Positions 1-10,545 of a stretch of 64,000 nt of DNA are shown in pieces (position 1 is the stretch's first letter; each line of letters begins with the position of its first letter). The notes under the pieces were generated by a model that searched no databases, was not told where the DNA came from, and saw only the letters and a program-made list of their open reading frames with translations. The position numbers and the translations under genes were made by a program. Origin of the DNA: Acanthosepion esculentum (taxonomy: Eukaryota > Mollusca > Cephalopoda > Sepiida > Sepiidae); contig OZ038507.1 in assembly GCA_964036315.1 (NCBI GenBank), positions 65,486,374-65,550,373 of the forward strand, in the 5' to 3' direction.

Positions 1-130
1 CTTTCTTTCTTTATTTCTTTGATTCTTTCTTTCTTTCTTTTTTGTTCCGTATTTACTTTTCTTTCTTTTTTTTTAACTGTCACTTTTCATTTCTTCCAAA
101 CACATTTCTCTTATAATTTCATTGTTATTT

Positions 131-181
<51 letters not shown>

Positions 182-651
182 CGTTTTTGCCTTTCCTTTA
201 TTTCATTAGTTCCTCATATTCATTCTTTAGTTTTCCTTCGTTTCTTTTTCATTTCACTTTTCTCCTTCCCTATCTTTCTTCATTTTGTCCTTATTTCTTT
301 CTTTCACATGCCAGTTTCTTCCTTCGTTTCCTTCATTTTTCCATTTTTGTTACCATTTTTTGTTTAAATATACGAAAATAGTCTTTTCTTTCTTTAACTT
401 TTCATTTTTTTTCAATATTTCATTCAATTTTTACTCTCTTTATTTATTTATTTATTTTTCTTCGATTAATCTTTCACTTCATCTTTCAGTTTTCTTTCTT
501 TCTTTCAGCCTTTCTTTCTTTCTTTCAGCCCTTCTTTCAGCCTTTCAGCCTTTCCCCGGTTTTTTATTTCTATCTGTTCTATTTCTGTCTTTCTTTTCTT
601 TCAAGTTTTCCTGACTTTCTTAGTCTTCTCTTTCTACATTTCATTTTTTTC

Positions 652-687
<36 letters not shown>

Positions 688-1140
688 TTTCTTTAGTTTT
701 TTTCATTTCTTACGTTCTGCCATATTTTTTTATCCCTTTGTTTGTTTGTTTGTTTCTTTCTTTCTTTCAACCTTTCCTTCATCTTTTTTTGTTCCTTTCT
801 GTTCCTCTTCTGTCCTTCCTTTTTTTTTCAATTTTTCTTCATTTACTTTGTTCCGTTTTCTTCTTTTGTTTTTTTACCAATTTCTCCTTTTTCCATCTTC
901 ATTCGTTTTTCTTCCTTTTTCTCTTTCATTCTTTCTTTGTTTATCATGTGCGTATCTTCTTTTATTTCTTTCATTCTTCCATTTACGTTACTGTTTTTGT
1001 ATATTTCACACTTCCGCCTTTTCATTTCTCTCATCCTTTTTATTTTCTTTCATCGTTCATTTCTTACTCTCTTTCTCCTTCTTTCATTCACTTTATTTCA
1101 TTTACTCTTTCAATTTTTCTTTCTTTCTTATTTTATTTAT
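1..1140. repeat. (CTTT)n-type polypyrimidine microsatellite tract
   Basis: The plus strand is almost wholly pyrimidine: CTTT tetranucleotide runs with degenerate interruptions. Clean runs lie at about 131-181 and 650-692. Open frames in it read as Phe/Ser/Leu-rich peptides only because TTT/CTT/TTC have no stops, so none is called as a gene. The repeat strand bias flips to purine after 1530. Confidence 0.95.
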
Positions 1141-1530
1141 TTTCCAGTAGAAAAAAATGCACGTATAAATTCCAAAGTAGACAACAATCAAGAATATCGA
1201 AAGTAAAAAAAAAAATAGGTGGAGACGCTCTAACTCAACTTCGTAGCCGGGCGCGTACGTAACAAAATGGTGGATTTTTGCATTACCAGTCATCTCACGT
1301 GTCGCTCATCAGGAGCAGTGCATTATCTGTCACGTGCAAATGACACTGGTGTACGAATCAGGCGTCTTCAAACTCCCATTTCCGGACACATTCTCAACTG
1401 GGGCCTAAAACACCTTAGCCATTTGGCAGAAGAAGAGCTTGGTATTCCTGTCGGACGCCTTCAGAGGAACGAATGGACTCGCCATTAGAAGGAAATAAAA
1501 GGACTCGGACATAATGTGGCGGGAAATTGG
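1141..1530. other. Non-repetitive island between polypyrimidine and polypurine tracts
   Basis: About 390 bases of mixed, GC-richer sequence lie between the left (CTTT)n and right (GAAA)n blocks. A 73-codon ATG frame on the plus strand (1267-1488) reads through most of it. It has no signal peptide, membrane segment or domain that I recognise, and no poly-A signal or splice signal I can defend. It could be an unrecognised transposon fragment or a short exon-like relic. Confidence 0.4.
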
Positions 1531-1613
1531 AGAAGAAAGAAAGAAAGAAAGAAAGAAAGACTAAGACTAGACAACTAAATAAATATAGAAGGAAAAAGTA
1601 CCGAAACTGGAAT

Positions 1614-1645
<32 letters not shown>

Positions 1646-1658
1646 AAAAAAGAAAGAG

Positions 1659-1689
<31 letters not shown>

Positions 1690-2230
1690 CTAGACAACTA
1701 AATAAATATAGAAGGAAAGAGTAACGAAACTGGAATAAGAAAGAAAGAAAGAGAGAGAGAGAGGGAGAGAAAGAAAGAAAGAATAGATAATTGAGTAAAT
1801 ATATAAAGAAAGAGTATCGAAACTGGAAGAAGAAAGAAAGAAAGAACGAAAGAAAGAAAGATAGAAAGAAAGAAAGAATAGCCAAATGAGTAAATATATA
1901 TATGGAAAGAGTATCGAAACTTGGATAAGAAGGAAATAAATAAAAAAAGAAAGAAAGAAAGAAAGTATAGATAACTGAGTAAATATATAAAGAAAGTGTA
2001 TCGAAATCTGAATAAGACTGAAAGAAAGAAAGAACGAAAGAAAGAAAGAAAGAACAAAAGAAAGAACGAAAGAATAGCCAAATGAGTTAATATATATGGA
2101 AAGAATATCGAAACATGAATAAAAAAGAAAGAAAGAAAGAACTGAAAAATAAAAGTTAGACAACTGAGTAAATATACATGTAAAGAATATTGAAACTGGA
2201 ATAAGAAAAAAAGAACGAACGAAAGAAAGA
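1531..2230. repeat. (GAAA)n with an interspersed longer tandem unit
   Basis: Polypurine GAAA runs are separated by a recurring non-microsatellite segment containing AACTGAGTAAATATATA and GTATCGAAACTGGAATAAG. It appears at about 1565, 1690, 1785, 1880, 1970, 2075 and 2160, so the array is a compound minisatellite with units of roughly 90-130 bp. Frames through it are Lys/Glu/Arg-rich artefacts on plus and Phe/Leu/Ser artefacts on minus. Confidence 0.85.
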
Positions 2231-3545
2231 CAATAAGGAAAGAACGTGGGAAGAAGGTTTGACATATGAAAGACTAAATGAATGTAAATTATGACAAAAA
2301 TGAAGAATAAATGAACAAAGAAGGATTAATGAAAAATGGAAGAAAGAAAGGGTCATGAATTGACTCAGTATCAAATTAGTAATTGATTGTGAAAAATATG
2401 AAGAAGAAAAAGAAGAATGTGCCAAAAAAGATAAAAAAAAATAAATTAGAAAGAAAGGAAAGAAGAGAAATAAATGAATAGTTGAGGATGAAGAATATGA
2501 AAAATAAAAAATAAAACGAAAGAAAAATGGGTAATAAATAAATATATAATATTGAGATAGAAATTAAATCCGTATGAAATGAATAGTGAGGGATGAAAAA
2601 TAGGAAGAATGAAATAAAAACGACAGAAAAAACCTTTCAGAGGGAAATAAATAACTAAAGTAAGAATGAAGGAATGAAGGAAACCAGAAAAGAAAGAGAA
2701 ATTGATTAAATCACCATCAATAGTCGATTATGAAGAATACGACGAATGAAAAAGAATAGTAAATAAAATTTGGTAATAAATAAAATAAGAAAGAAAGAAG
2801 GAAAACAAGCAAACATTAGAATTAAATCAGAATCAAATAAATAGTCAATCCTGAAATGTATGAAGATTAAAAAATGGAAAGCGACAGAAAGATTTTTAAG
2901 AAAGAAAGAAAGAAAGAAAACAAAGAAAAACAAGGAAAGAAGGGAGAGGAATTAAATCAGAATCAAATAGTCAATATTAAAAAAATATGAAGAATAAAAA
3001 AGAAAGTGACAAAATTTTTCAGAGGAAAAGAAAGAAAGAAAGAAAGAAAAGAAAAAAAAAGCAAGGAAATTAGAGAGAAATTAAATCAGAATGAAATAGT
3101 TAATATTAAAAAAATATGAAGAATAAAAATGAAAGTGACAAAAATGTTTCAGAGGAAAATGAATAAATAAAAAAATAAAAAATAAATAAAGAACAAAAGA
3201 AAGAAAACAAGCAAACATTAGAATTAAATCAGAATGAAATAGTCAATCATGAAATATATGAAGATTTAAAAATGGAAAGCGACAGAAAGATTTTTAAGAA
3301 AGAATGAAAGAAAGAAAGAAAGAAAGAAAGAAAGAATACAAACAATCAAAAAAGAGAGAGAGGAATTAAATCAGAATCAAATAAATAGTCAATCATGAAA
3401 AATACAAAGAATAAAAACAAGCGAGAAAAATGTTTCAGAGGGAAAGAAAAAAGAAAGAATGAATGAAAGAAAGAAAGAAAAGAAAAACAAGTACAAAACA
3501 GACAGGTATTAAATGAGAACCAAATAAATTGTAAATCCTGAAATA
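2231..3545. repeat. Degenerate purine-rich tandem repeat with GAAA runs
   Basis: A/G-rich sequence repeats the phrase GAATTAAATCAGAATCAAAT followed by AGTCAAT and TGAAAAATATGAAGAAT at about 2818, 2948, 3075, 3222 and 3363. These are diverged units of roughly 130-150 bp ending in GAAA runs. It continues the composite array to the left. No gene is seen. Confidence 0.75.
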
Positions 3546-3625
3546 TTAGGTTGGTGCAAAAATAATGTCGTTATATATAAAAGTAACATATGTGAGAAAA
3601 CGACATTATTTTTGTACCAACCTAA
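3546..3625. mobile_element. Mariner MITE, 80 bp, with near-perfect terminal inverted repeats
   Basis: The element starts TTAGGTTGGTGCAAAAATAA and ends in its inverse complement (CCTAA at 3625). The arms pair over roughly 25-28 bases with about one mismatch. A TA dinucleotide flanks both ends (3544-3545 and 3626-3627), matching the TA target duplication of mariner transposons. The terminus resembles the TTAGGTTGGTGC ends of the cecropia-type mariner subfamily and its short derivatives. It has no coding capacity. It sits inside the purine-rich array, so it inserted after the array formed. Confidence 0.9.
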
Positions 3626-3627
3626 TA

Positions 3628-4367
3628 ATAGGATGCGTAATAAAGACTAACGAAAGAAAAACGAAAGAAAAATGGATGAAAAAGAAAAAAAAAGAACAGA
3701 AGAAACAAAGAATGGAAAAAAGAAAGAAAGAAACAAGAAAGCTACGAGACATGAATTATAATCAGCATCAAGTAATTGATGAAGAATATGAAGATTAAAA
3801 AAGAAAAGCGAAAGACAAATCAGTAATAAAGAATTAAAACAAAAATAAAAAAGACAGGAATTAATTCTGAATTAAATGAAGAATAAAAAAGACAAACGAA
3901 AAAAATGGTGACGAAAGATAAAATAAAGTAATACACAAACAAATAAATAAATAAAGCGACATGAAATAAATCAACACATAAATAAATAAATAGTCGATGG
4001 TGAAATGTAAAAGTCAGATTGATGACGGAAAGAATATTGCAGTCAGAACGAGTCCAATCTTTGCGATATGGTAAGTGCTTTTGGTTTTTCTTAGAAACCA
4101 CTATCCCGATTATACCAATAATCTGTGAAATCCGGACAGATATCATCCAACTGAAAGAGCAGGCAACCGCAGGTGATGCCAGAATGCGACCGCTGGTCAC
4201 TAACAATGATATTAATAAATAAATAATCTGCAACGTTATGGGTCCTAACCAAGTACCTCGGCTTAAGTTCTTTTCCCACCACTGTAACGTAGCTTTCCTC
4301 TGCCTTTTCTATTAATATTTTCATGGTAATTATTCCGATGACCTTTCTTTCATAGGACCTAGAGTTT
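3628..4367. other. A/G-rich low-complexity DNA grading into unassigned sequence
   Basis: 3628-4010 continues the purine-rich degenerate array with AAATAAAT runs. 4011-4367 is mixed sequence. Short frames occur on both strands (for example 4019-4222 plus and 4091-4486 minus) but show no domain. The segment next to 4368 may be a decayed upstream part of the gypsy element, which I cannot prove. Confidence 0.4.
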
Positions 4368-5026
4368 GTGAATTTAAGCGTAGTACTAGATTGGCGGCAA
4401 GGTCTCATCCTTTTACAGCTGAAGTGGCTAGATGTAAGCGTAAGTTCTATGCTAAAAATACGGGAAGTTTTTGAAGACTCCTTCATTGCTACACTAAGGA
4501 CGAATTATGAAATCAAAAATATGATTGTGAATACAATTAGAGAACTCCCAGTTACTTTGGCCGACATAAAAAGGGAGTCTTGAGAGGATGAATTCATCCA
4601 AAGTATCAAAAACAAAATTCGCAACGAAGACCTAAATGTGCCTGAAGTTTTCTCCCTCTGTGAGGATGTTCTTTTGTATAATGACCGAGTAGTGATTCCA
4701 AAAAGCCTACAAAGAAAAATCCTTAAGGATTTTCACATGGGACATCTGGGGAAGAGTCGTACGAAAAGCCTCATGCGCTGCTACGTATATTGGCCAAATA
4801 TGGACAAAGACACAGCAGACATTAAAGAATCTTGTAAGGGATGCGCGCTTGCAGCAAAATCTCCGACCACGACGTGCAAACCATGGCCAAACACAGACCA
4901 TCCATGGCAGAGAATTTATGTGGATTTTGCAGGGCCCCTAGACAACATGTACTACCTTATTGTTGTGGATAGCCACTCAAAATCGCCTGAGGTCCTGCAA
5001 TGTAAAACACCAACCACCAACTGCAC
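4368..5026 (+). pseudogene. Ty3/gypsy retrotransposon integrase fragment, broken
   Basis: One reading frame runs from about 4368 to 5026 with an in-frame TGA at 4581-4583. The upstream part reads as the linker before integrase (IRELPVTLADI). After the stop come a basic strand ending RVVIP and the zinc-binding HHCC domain: FHMGHLGKSR supplies the two His and CKGC the two Cys. The start of the catalytic core follows, with YVDFAGPL and the first Asp, then IVVDSHSKSPEV. The third acidic residue and the C-terminus are missing because the frame is cut near 5026 by a dispersed repeat. Protease, reverse transcriptase and LTRs are not visible. It is a 5'- and 3'-truncated dead copy. The family is clear; the clade is not. 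Confidence 0.85.
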
Positions 5027-5480
5027 GCTTGTTTGGTTTGGTTTATTTTGTTTTACGACATATCATCCTCGTTAGATTATTTAATGATGACGACATTTAA
5101 GATATTTTTGTATGAACATAGAATATCAGTTTGCAGATCAGGTTTCATTGACGTATTTTTGTAAAGCGGGTTTTTGTCGAGAATCATATGTATTACTGGT
5201 AATTATCTTGTTTAAAAGTATATTGTATTTCTGGTATTTTTACTATAAAAAAAACTATTTTTATACTTTCATAGTATTTTGACCCCAGTTTTGGGGTTAA
5301 CTATTTGTCCCTAGCTGGGAGCCTAACAGGTGCTACCACCCCGGGCCAGGGTTGACCTGGGAACAAAAGCAATCAAGAAGCGGTTCCACGCTCCGCAAAA
5401 CCTCCCGATTAGTGGCGTTGCTGCCCGATGTAGTTTATCGTCGTCCTCAGGACGATTCTCGATGGGAGACATCTTTTCTG
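5027..5480 (+). repeat. Dispersed repeat family R1, copy A
   Basis: It begins with TTTGGTTTGGTTTATTTTG and a stretch related to ACGGCATATCAACATCTCAA. An A/T-rich middle with repeated CTGGTAAT-type phrases follows, then TTTTGGGGTTAACTATTTG, CTAACAGGTGCTACCACCCC and CAATCAAGAAGCGGTTCCACG. The same order occurs in inverse at 8225-8690 and direct at 9105-9680. This copy interrupts the gypsy integrase at 5026. I see no coding capacity; it may be a SINE or the end of a larger element. Confidence 0.8.
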
Positions 5481-5509
5481 GCTTCTTGCTTTCCGGGTCA
5501 AGTTTGATC

Positions 5510-6115
5510 TTCAAACATTTAAATGCAATTTCAGTTGTTATCTTCTGTCTTCTTCATTCCTGTTCTTTTATTGTACTCTGTGCTTAATTGTAGTTTTTTC
5601 TCATATTCTCTAACACTCAGTAACCTCCTGAGTCTTAATGGCTTTATTGCCTTTAATCTTCAAAAAATTAAATGCAATGTCAATCGTTATCTTCTATCTT
5701 CTTAATTCATGTTCTTTTATTGGTCTCTGTTCTTAATTATAGTTTTTTTCATATTCTCTAACACTCAGTAACCTCATGCGTCCAAGTGGCTTTATTGCCT
5801 TTGATCATTAAAAATTTACATGCAATTTCAATCATTATCTTCTGTCGTCTTTATTCCTGTTCTTTTAGTGTTCACTGTGCTTAACTGTAATTTTTCTCAA
5901 ATTATCTAACACTCAGTAACCTCTTGGGTCTTAGTGGCTTTATTGCCTTTGATCATCAAAAATGTAAATGCATTTCCAATCGTTATCTTCTTAATTCGTG
6001 TGATATATTGCTCTCTCTCTCTTCCTCTCTCTCTCTCTCCTTAATTATTTTTCTCATTTTCTCTCACACGCAGTAACCCCCTTGCGTTTTAGTGGCTTTA
6101 TTGTCTTCCTTGATG
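5510..6115 (+). repeat. Tandem repeat of about 148 bp, four units
   Basis: The phrase AAATGCAATTTCAATCGTTA (with variants) starts units at about 5521, 5670, 5820 and 5966. Each unit continues through CCTGTTCTTTTATTG, a region with CTAACACTCAGTAACC, and GTGGCTTTATTGCC. Single related units lie at 8003-8150 (+), 22196-22330 (-) and about 35755-35870 (-), so this is a dispersed sequence amplified in tandem here. A CT-rich run (6010-6040) interrupts the last unit. Confidence 0.85.
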
Positions 6116-6402
6116 TGAAATGCTTACAAATAAATATCAAGGTGGTCATTGCATGAAATCTATCACCCAAATGAAAATCAAACTGTCTCAGTCCATTACT
6201 CGACGCCTTATTCAGTCTGCCCTATTTGCCAAGCAGGTTCATAACCTGAAAAAGGTTACTTTATGGTCACCACAACATCAATTACGGGACGGAAAAATCG
6301 GTATTCGACTGTGGCATACTGACTCCCTGTCATTTAGATGGTTTATGTATCCAGCTGTTTGAGATGGTCGTGTTAGTTTGCAAAGAAGATACTACAAGGT
6401 AA
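6116..6402. other. Unassigned sequence left of the Helitron-like element
   Basis: An 80-codon plus frame (6120-6362) has no recognisable domain. The phrase CAGCTGTTTGAGATGGTCG near its end resembles CAGCTGTTTTAGATGGTCG at about 8990, so both may be pieces of one repeated element. I assign no gene. Confidence 0.35.
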
Positions 6403-6440
6403 TCTCTATCTATAAAAGGCAGGATGTGTGTGTGTGTGTG

Positions 6441-6479
<39 letters not shown>

Positions 6480-7157
6480 CGAATGCACGGCCGCAATTTT
6501 CGACGGATTTGCACCAAAATTTACATGCACATGCTCCAAGTTAGCAGAAGGCCAAGACAGACTTTGCATTTCTCAACTCCCAACGATAGTGGAAATAATC
6601 GATTTTTTCATGGTTTTCGGGAGTTTTCATGTAGTTTGCGGCCATTTTCTACTGGCCAGAGTGAGAGCCAACAGCTGACTGACACGAATGTTAACTAGCA
6701 TGCTAGCATGCAAAAAAAATCGATAGCTGCATTCGTCACAAGTGGGAAAAATTTTAATCTGCATGGCACTTTACTCCATTTGGCTCATTCGCTTGCTTAA
6801 ACTCAACGTTGATTCTGATTTTGCAGAACTGGGTTGGGTGTGAAAAAATTTTTGTTGTTAACATTCTTTTTTCATTCGTTTTTTCCAGTTACGAGTCCTT
6901 TTTTAAAGCTGATCGTTTTGTGTTCATTTTGTTTAGTTCTTTTTTCGTAACAGATTTAATGTTTAGTATAGAGCTTAGAAAAAATTTGTAGTGTGAGATA
7001 GGCAAGAAGTAAGGCATGTAGAACCATCAGCACGGCAAAGGCAACTCCTTTAAAGGCAAGGAAGGGCAAACATATTTTAAGTCACGTGATAGCGATTGCT
7101 GTATGAGTCGTACGATTTTTTAATCAAGCACGGGCAACGCCGGGCCATGCTGCTAGT
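6403..7157 (+). mobile_element. Candidate non-autonomous Helitron with internal (TG)n
   Basis: The left end reads TCTCTATCTATAAAAGGC, preceded by A. The right end reads GCACGGGCAACGCCGGGCC and then TGCTAGT. Helitrons start with TC, end in CTRRT, carry a short GC-rich hairpin just inside the 3' end, and lack terminal inverted repeats and target duplications. All of this fits except that the base after CTAGT is A rather than the expected T. A (TG)n run lies at 6425-6478. No Rep/helicase frame is present, so it would depend on another copy. Short frames inside (6424-6698, 6809-6991) are not credible genes. Confidence 0.6.
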
Positions 7158-7242
7158 AATCAATAAGAAGAGTATTGTGCTTGATATTTATGTTAATAGT
7201 TTCCTTCCCGTAAGTCTTGGGCTTATAGTTTCTTCTATTATA

Positions 7243-7995
7243 CTTTTCACCTGTGAAAAGTTCTTACACTTCTCACCTGTGAAACTTTCTTGCACTTCTC
7301 ACCAGTGAAACTCTCTTGTAATTCTCACCTGAGAAACTCTCTTGTTCTTCTCACCTGTGAAACTCATTTACACTTCTCACCTGTGAAACTCTCTTGTACT
7401 TCTCACCTGAGAAACTCTATTGTACTTCTCATCTGTGAAACTTTCTTGCACTTCTCACCTGTGAAACTCTCTTACACTTCTCACCTATTGAAACTCTTTT
7501 ACACTTCTCACCTGTGAAACTCTATTGTACTTCTCACCTGTGAAACGTTCTTGCACTTCTCACCTGAGAAACTCTCTTGTTCTTCTCACCTGTGAAACTC
7601 ACTTACACTTCTCACCTGTGAAACTCTCTTGTACTTCTCACCTGAGAAACTCTATTGTACTTCTCATCTGTGAAACTTTCTTGCACTTCTCACCTGTGAA
7701 ACTCTCTTACACTTCTCAGCTATGAAATTCTCTTTCACTTTTCACCTGTGAAACTCTCTTGTACTTCTCACCTGAGAAACTCTATTGTACTTCTCACCTG
7801 TGAAACTTTCTTGCACTGCTCACCTGTGAGCCTCACTTGCACTTCGCATCTGATAAACTCTCTTGTATTTCTCACCTGTGAATCTCTTTTGTATTTCTCA
7901 CCTGAGAAACTTTCTTGGACTTCTCACCTGTGAATCTCTCTTGTATTTCTCACCTGAGAAACTTTCTTGGACTTCTCACCTGTGAATCTCTCTTT
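7243..7995 (+). repeat. 26-bp minisatellite, about 28 units
   Basis: The unit is CTTCTCACCTGTGAAACTCT plus CTTGTA, with point variants and occasional indels (for example at 7489). 26 bp is not a multiple of three, so open frames cycle through three translations of the unit every 78 bp. The short HFSPVKLSC-type frames are artefacts. CACCTGTG is an E-box-like core present in most units. Confidence 0.95.
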
Positions 7996-8002
7996 CAGCT
8001 TC

Positions 8003-8160
8003 TTGCTTTCCTATCAACTAGAATCTCCAAAAATTTAAAGGCAACATCAATTGTCACCTTTTTTCTTGGATCCCGTTCATTTTGTCCTTTCTCTCCAATA
8101 AAGTATTCTTAGTTTCCTGCACACTTACTCCTTAAGGCTTAGCGGCTTTATACCAATGCT
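8003..8160 (+). repeat. Single unit of the 148-bp repeat family
   Basis: It contains AAATTTAAAGGCAACATCAA, a diverged CCCGTTCATTTTGTCC segment, and CTTAGCGGCTTTATACC in the same order as the tandem array at 5510-6115. It follows the 26-bp minisatellite directly and precedes R1 copy B. Confidence 0.6.
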
Positions 8161-8224
8161 TGGGGTGAATGGATACTAAAAAAAACTATTGAAACTAAAC
8201 TTAGCAAACGTGAAAATCTCACAT

Positions 8225-8690
8225 CTTTTACCGTCCTGGGCATGATGATAAACTACATCCGCGTCCAACAACAAGTTTTTGAGGAGAGTGGAACCACCTC
8301 TTAATTGCTGGTGTTAACAGGTCCACCCCGACCCGGGGTGGTAGCACCTATTAGGGTCCCAGCTATGGGTAAATAGTTAACTCCCAAACTAGGCTCAAAA
8401 TAATATGAAAGTGTAAAAATAAGTTTTAATACAATAAACATTTTGTAAAAAATGATTACTAGGAATAAATCTTTGAAGAAAAATTATTACCAGCAATACA
8501 TTTTTGAAAAAAAAATTACAATGAATACATTTAAAAAAAATAACAGCTACCTATATATTTAAAAAAAAAGATTAACAGGAATACATATTTGAAAAAAATA
8601 TTACCAGCAATAAAAATTTTATCGGCATTAAATAACCGGCTGAGATGTTGATATGCCGTAAAACAAACCAAACCAAATCAAACAACTAAT
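8225..8690 (-). repeat. Dispersed repeat family R1, copy B (inverted)
   Basis: The reverse complement carries the family landmarks in order: GTTTGGTTTGTTTTACGGC, the A/T-rich middle, GGTGCTACCACCCCGGGTC, and TTAAGAGGTGGTTCCACTC. It then has TTGTTGGACGCGGATGTAG without any rRNA-like insert. It faces copy C (9105-9680), giving an inverted pair separated by about 415 bp. Confidence 0.8.
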
Positions 8691-8769
8691 CAGTTTCTTG
8701 ATGTAAAGATGAACATCCTTAAGAAAGGCGCTGTACTTGACTTAAAACCAAAACTAATATTATGTTAAA

Positions 8770-8870
8770 TTATAAAAATATTACCAGCAATAAAAATCTT
8801 GTCGGCATTAAATAACCCATTGAAATGTTGATATGTCGTAAAACAAAACAAACTAAACCAATCAGGTAAG
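8770..8870 (-). repeat. Partial R1 copy
   Basis: It carries TTACCAGCAATAAAAATCTT, then GTCGGCATTAAATAACCCAT, and a TATGTCGTAAAACAAAACAA end, matching the 5' part of R1 in reverse complement. Similar short pieces occur at 43780-44035. Confidence 0.75.
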
Positions 8871-9104
8871 TTAGCAGACGATTGCTTCATTATACAACGC
8901 TTTCCATAGCAGTTCCTCGTCATCGGCCAACAAACATTACAACACCAGTTACAGCTCTTTCTTGTAACTGGTCAGGTTAGTCTTCCTCCAGCTGTTTTAG
9001 ATGGTCGACTTCGTGTGCGGAGGATATCATATGTGGTTATAATCAAAATTGACAGCAGAATGTTAATCCTGTCGTTTATGTCTCTGTAATAGTATGGAAT
9101 GTGG

Positions 9105-9680
9105 TCTGGTTTGGTTTGGTTTGTTTTGTTTTAAGGCATATCAACATCTCAATGGGTCATTTATTGCCGACAACTTTTTTTTTCTGGTAATATTCTTGTT
9201 TTGTCTGTTAATATTTTTTCTTCAAAAATGTATAGCTGGTAATATTATCTTTTCCAAAAACATATAGCTGGTAATATTATTTTTTTCAAAAGCTTATAGC
9301 TGGTAACTTTTTTTTTCAAAAACGTATTACTTGCAATATTTCATAATGCTTTTTACCTCAGTTTTGGGGTTAACTATTTGCCCATAGTTGGGACCCTAAC
9401 AGGTGCTACCACCCCGAGTCAGGGTGGACCTGGGAACACCAGCAATTAAGAGATGGTTCCATGCTCCTCAAAACCTCCTGATCGGCGAGCCTTTGGTGCC
9501 GCTCGTCACCTCGGGTCCACGACGTGCATCGGCAACCCACCCGACCCGTCTTGAAACACGGACCGAGGAGTCCTGGCCGTTGCTGTTGGACGTAGTTTAT
9601 CGACTTACCCAGGACACGGATGCAGTTTATCTCCATACCCAGGACGGGAATAAAAATGGACTCCAGACATTCGTAGAAAA
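9105..9680 (+). repeat. Dispersed repeat family R1, copy C, carrying an rRNA insert
   Basis: Landmarks are GGTTTGGTTTGTTTTGTTTT, ATCAACATCTCAATGGGTCA, repeated GCTGGTAATATTAT phrases, GGGTTAACTATTTGCCC and GGTGCTACCACCCCGAGTC. After CTCAAAACCTCCTGAT it diverges from copies A and B by about 90 bases of 28S-like sequence. It then resumes with CCGTTGCTGTTGGACGTAGT, as in the other two copies. Confidence 0.8.
9483..9573 (+). rRNA. 28S rRNA fragment (about 90 bp) inside repeat R1 copy C
   Basis: The core GACCCGTCTTGAAACACGGA followed by CCGAGGAGT matches the near-universal large-subunit rRNA segment downstream of the D2 region, with one change (CCAAGG to CCGAGG). Upstream, CGTCACCTCGGGTCCACGAC followed by GTGCATCGGC looks like D2 sequence. 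D2 appears to be joined to the core by an internal deletion before CACCCGACCCG. It is a pseudogenic fragment, not a functional rRNA gene. Copies A and B lack it, so it was acquired by this repeat copy or its lineage. Confidence 0.8.
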
Positions 9681-9959
9681 AAAACTCAGGAATAGTTGCA
9701 GATTATTTGCACACGATTAGTCTTCGGATTTGATGATTTTTCTCCAGGATCCAGCCAGCAAAGATAATGTCACCATCGTGCGAGCAGGGAATGAAATTAG
9801 TTACGCGGAACCACAGACTGATTTTTTTTAGACAGGAAGCGGCAAGCCAGTGCATACATTTTTTTGCCGCGATCATCGGCGGAGGAAGGTTCCAAAAATA
9901 GAAATAATTTCAAGAGATAATACGAAGAAACGACCAGGAAAGAAAGGGGCTTTCATCTG

Positions 9960-10545
9960 AAATCCAAGATCAGATTTTTGCGTGTTGTCAATCTTCCAGC
10001 ACGTCTGCGAATCTTGGACATTAAAAGCAATATTAGAGTGAAGCATCTCAGAAATCAGATGCTACCAAAATATCTCAGGCTTCTCCTACGGACACACTGG
10101 AAGACCTAATAATCAGAATCAAGAAGAGAAACCTGAAATGATATGATCATGTCGCAAGATTCAAGGATCGTTCAATTGGAACCGGACAAGTTACCATCTT
10201 AGACAAAAGGAAGAAAAAAGCAGACAGAGGAAAAAAATGGCCTAACAACATCTGAAATCAAAGATTGGATTTTTGCGTGTTGTCAGTCTTCCGTCACGTC
10301 TGCGAATCTTGGATAATAACAGCAGAATTACATTGATGAATCCAAGCATTCGAAATCAGATGCTACCAAAATATCCCAGGTTTATCCTAGGGACATATTG
10401 GAAGACCTAATAACCAGCATCAAGATGATAAAGTTGAAATGGTATGATTATGGCACAAGATGTCCAACGGTCTTTGAACTGACACCCTACAAGTTACCGC
10501 GTTAGGCAAAAGAAAGAAAAAAAAGAAGCAGTTAGAGGGAAATTA
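9960..10545 (+). pseudogene. LINE reverse-transcriptase C-terminal relic, tandemly duplicated
   Basis: Two diverged direct copies (about 9960-10250 and 10250-10540) share TTTTTGCGTGTTGTCA, TCTGCGAATCTTGGA, AAATCAGATGCTACCAAAAT and CACTGGAAGACC or its variant. Translation gives the CE(S/T)WTL phrase and a KCYR-like segment typical of the region after the reverse transcriptase in RTE/I-type LINEs. Both copies carry several stops and frameshifts. The unit length is about 290-300 bp. Confidence 0.6.

Noticed and set aside
7290..7933. Series of similar 60-75 codon frames (HFSPVKLSC...)
   Set aside because: Frame-cycling translations of the 26-bp minisatellite, with stops between them.
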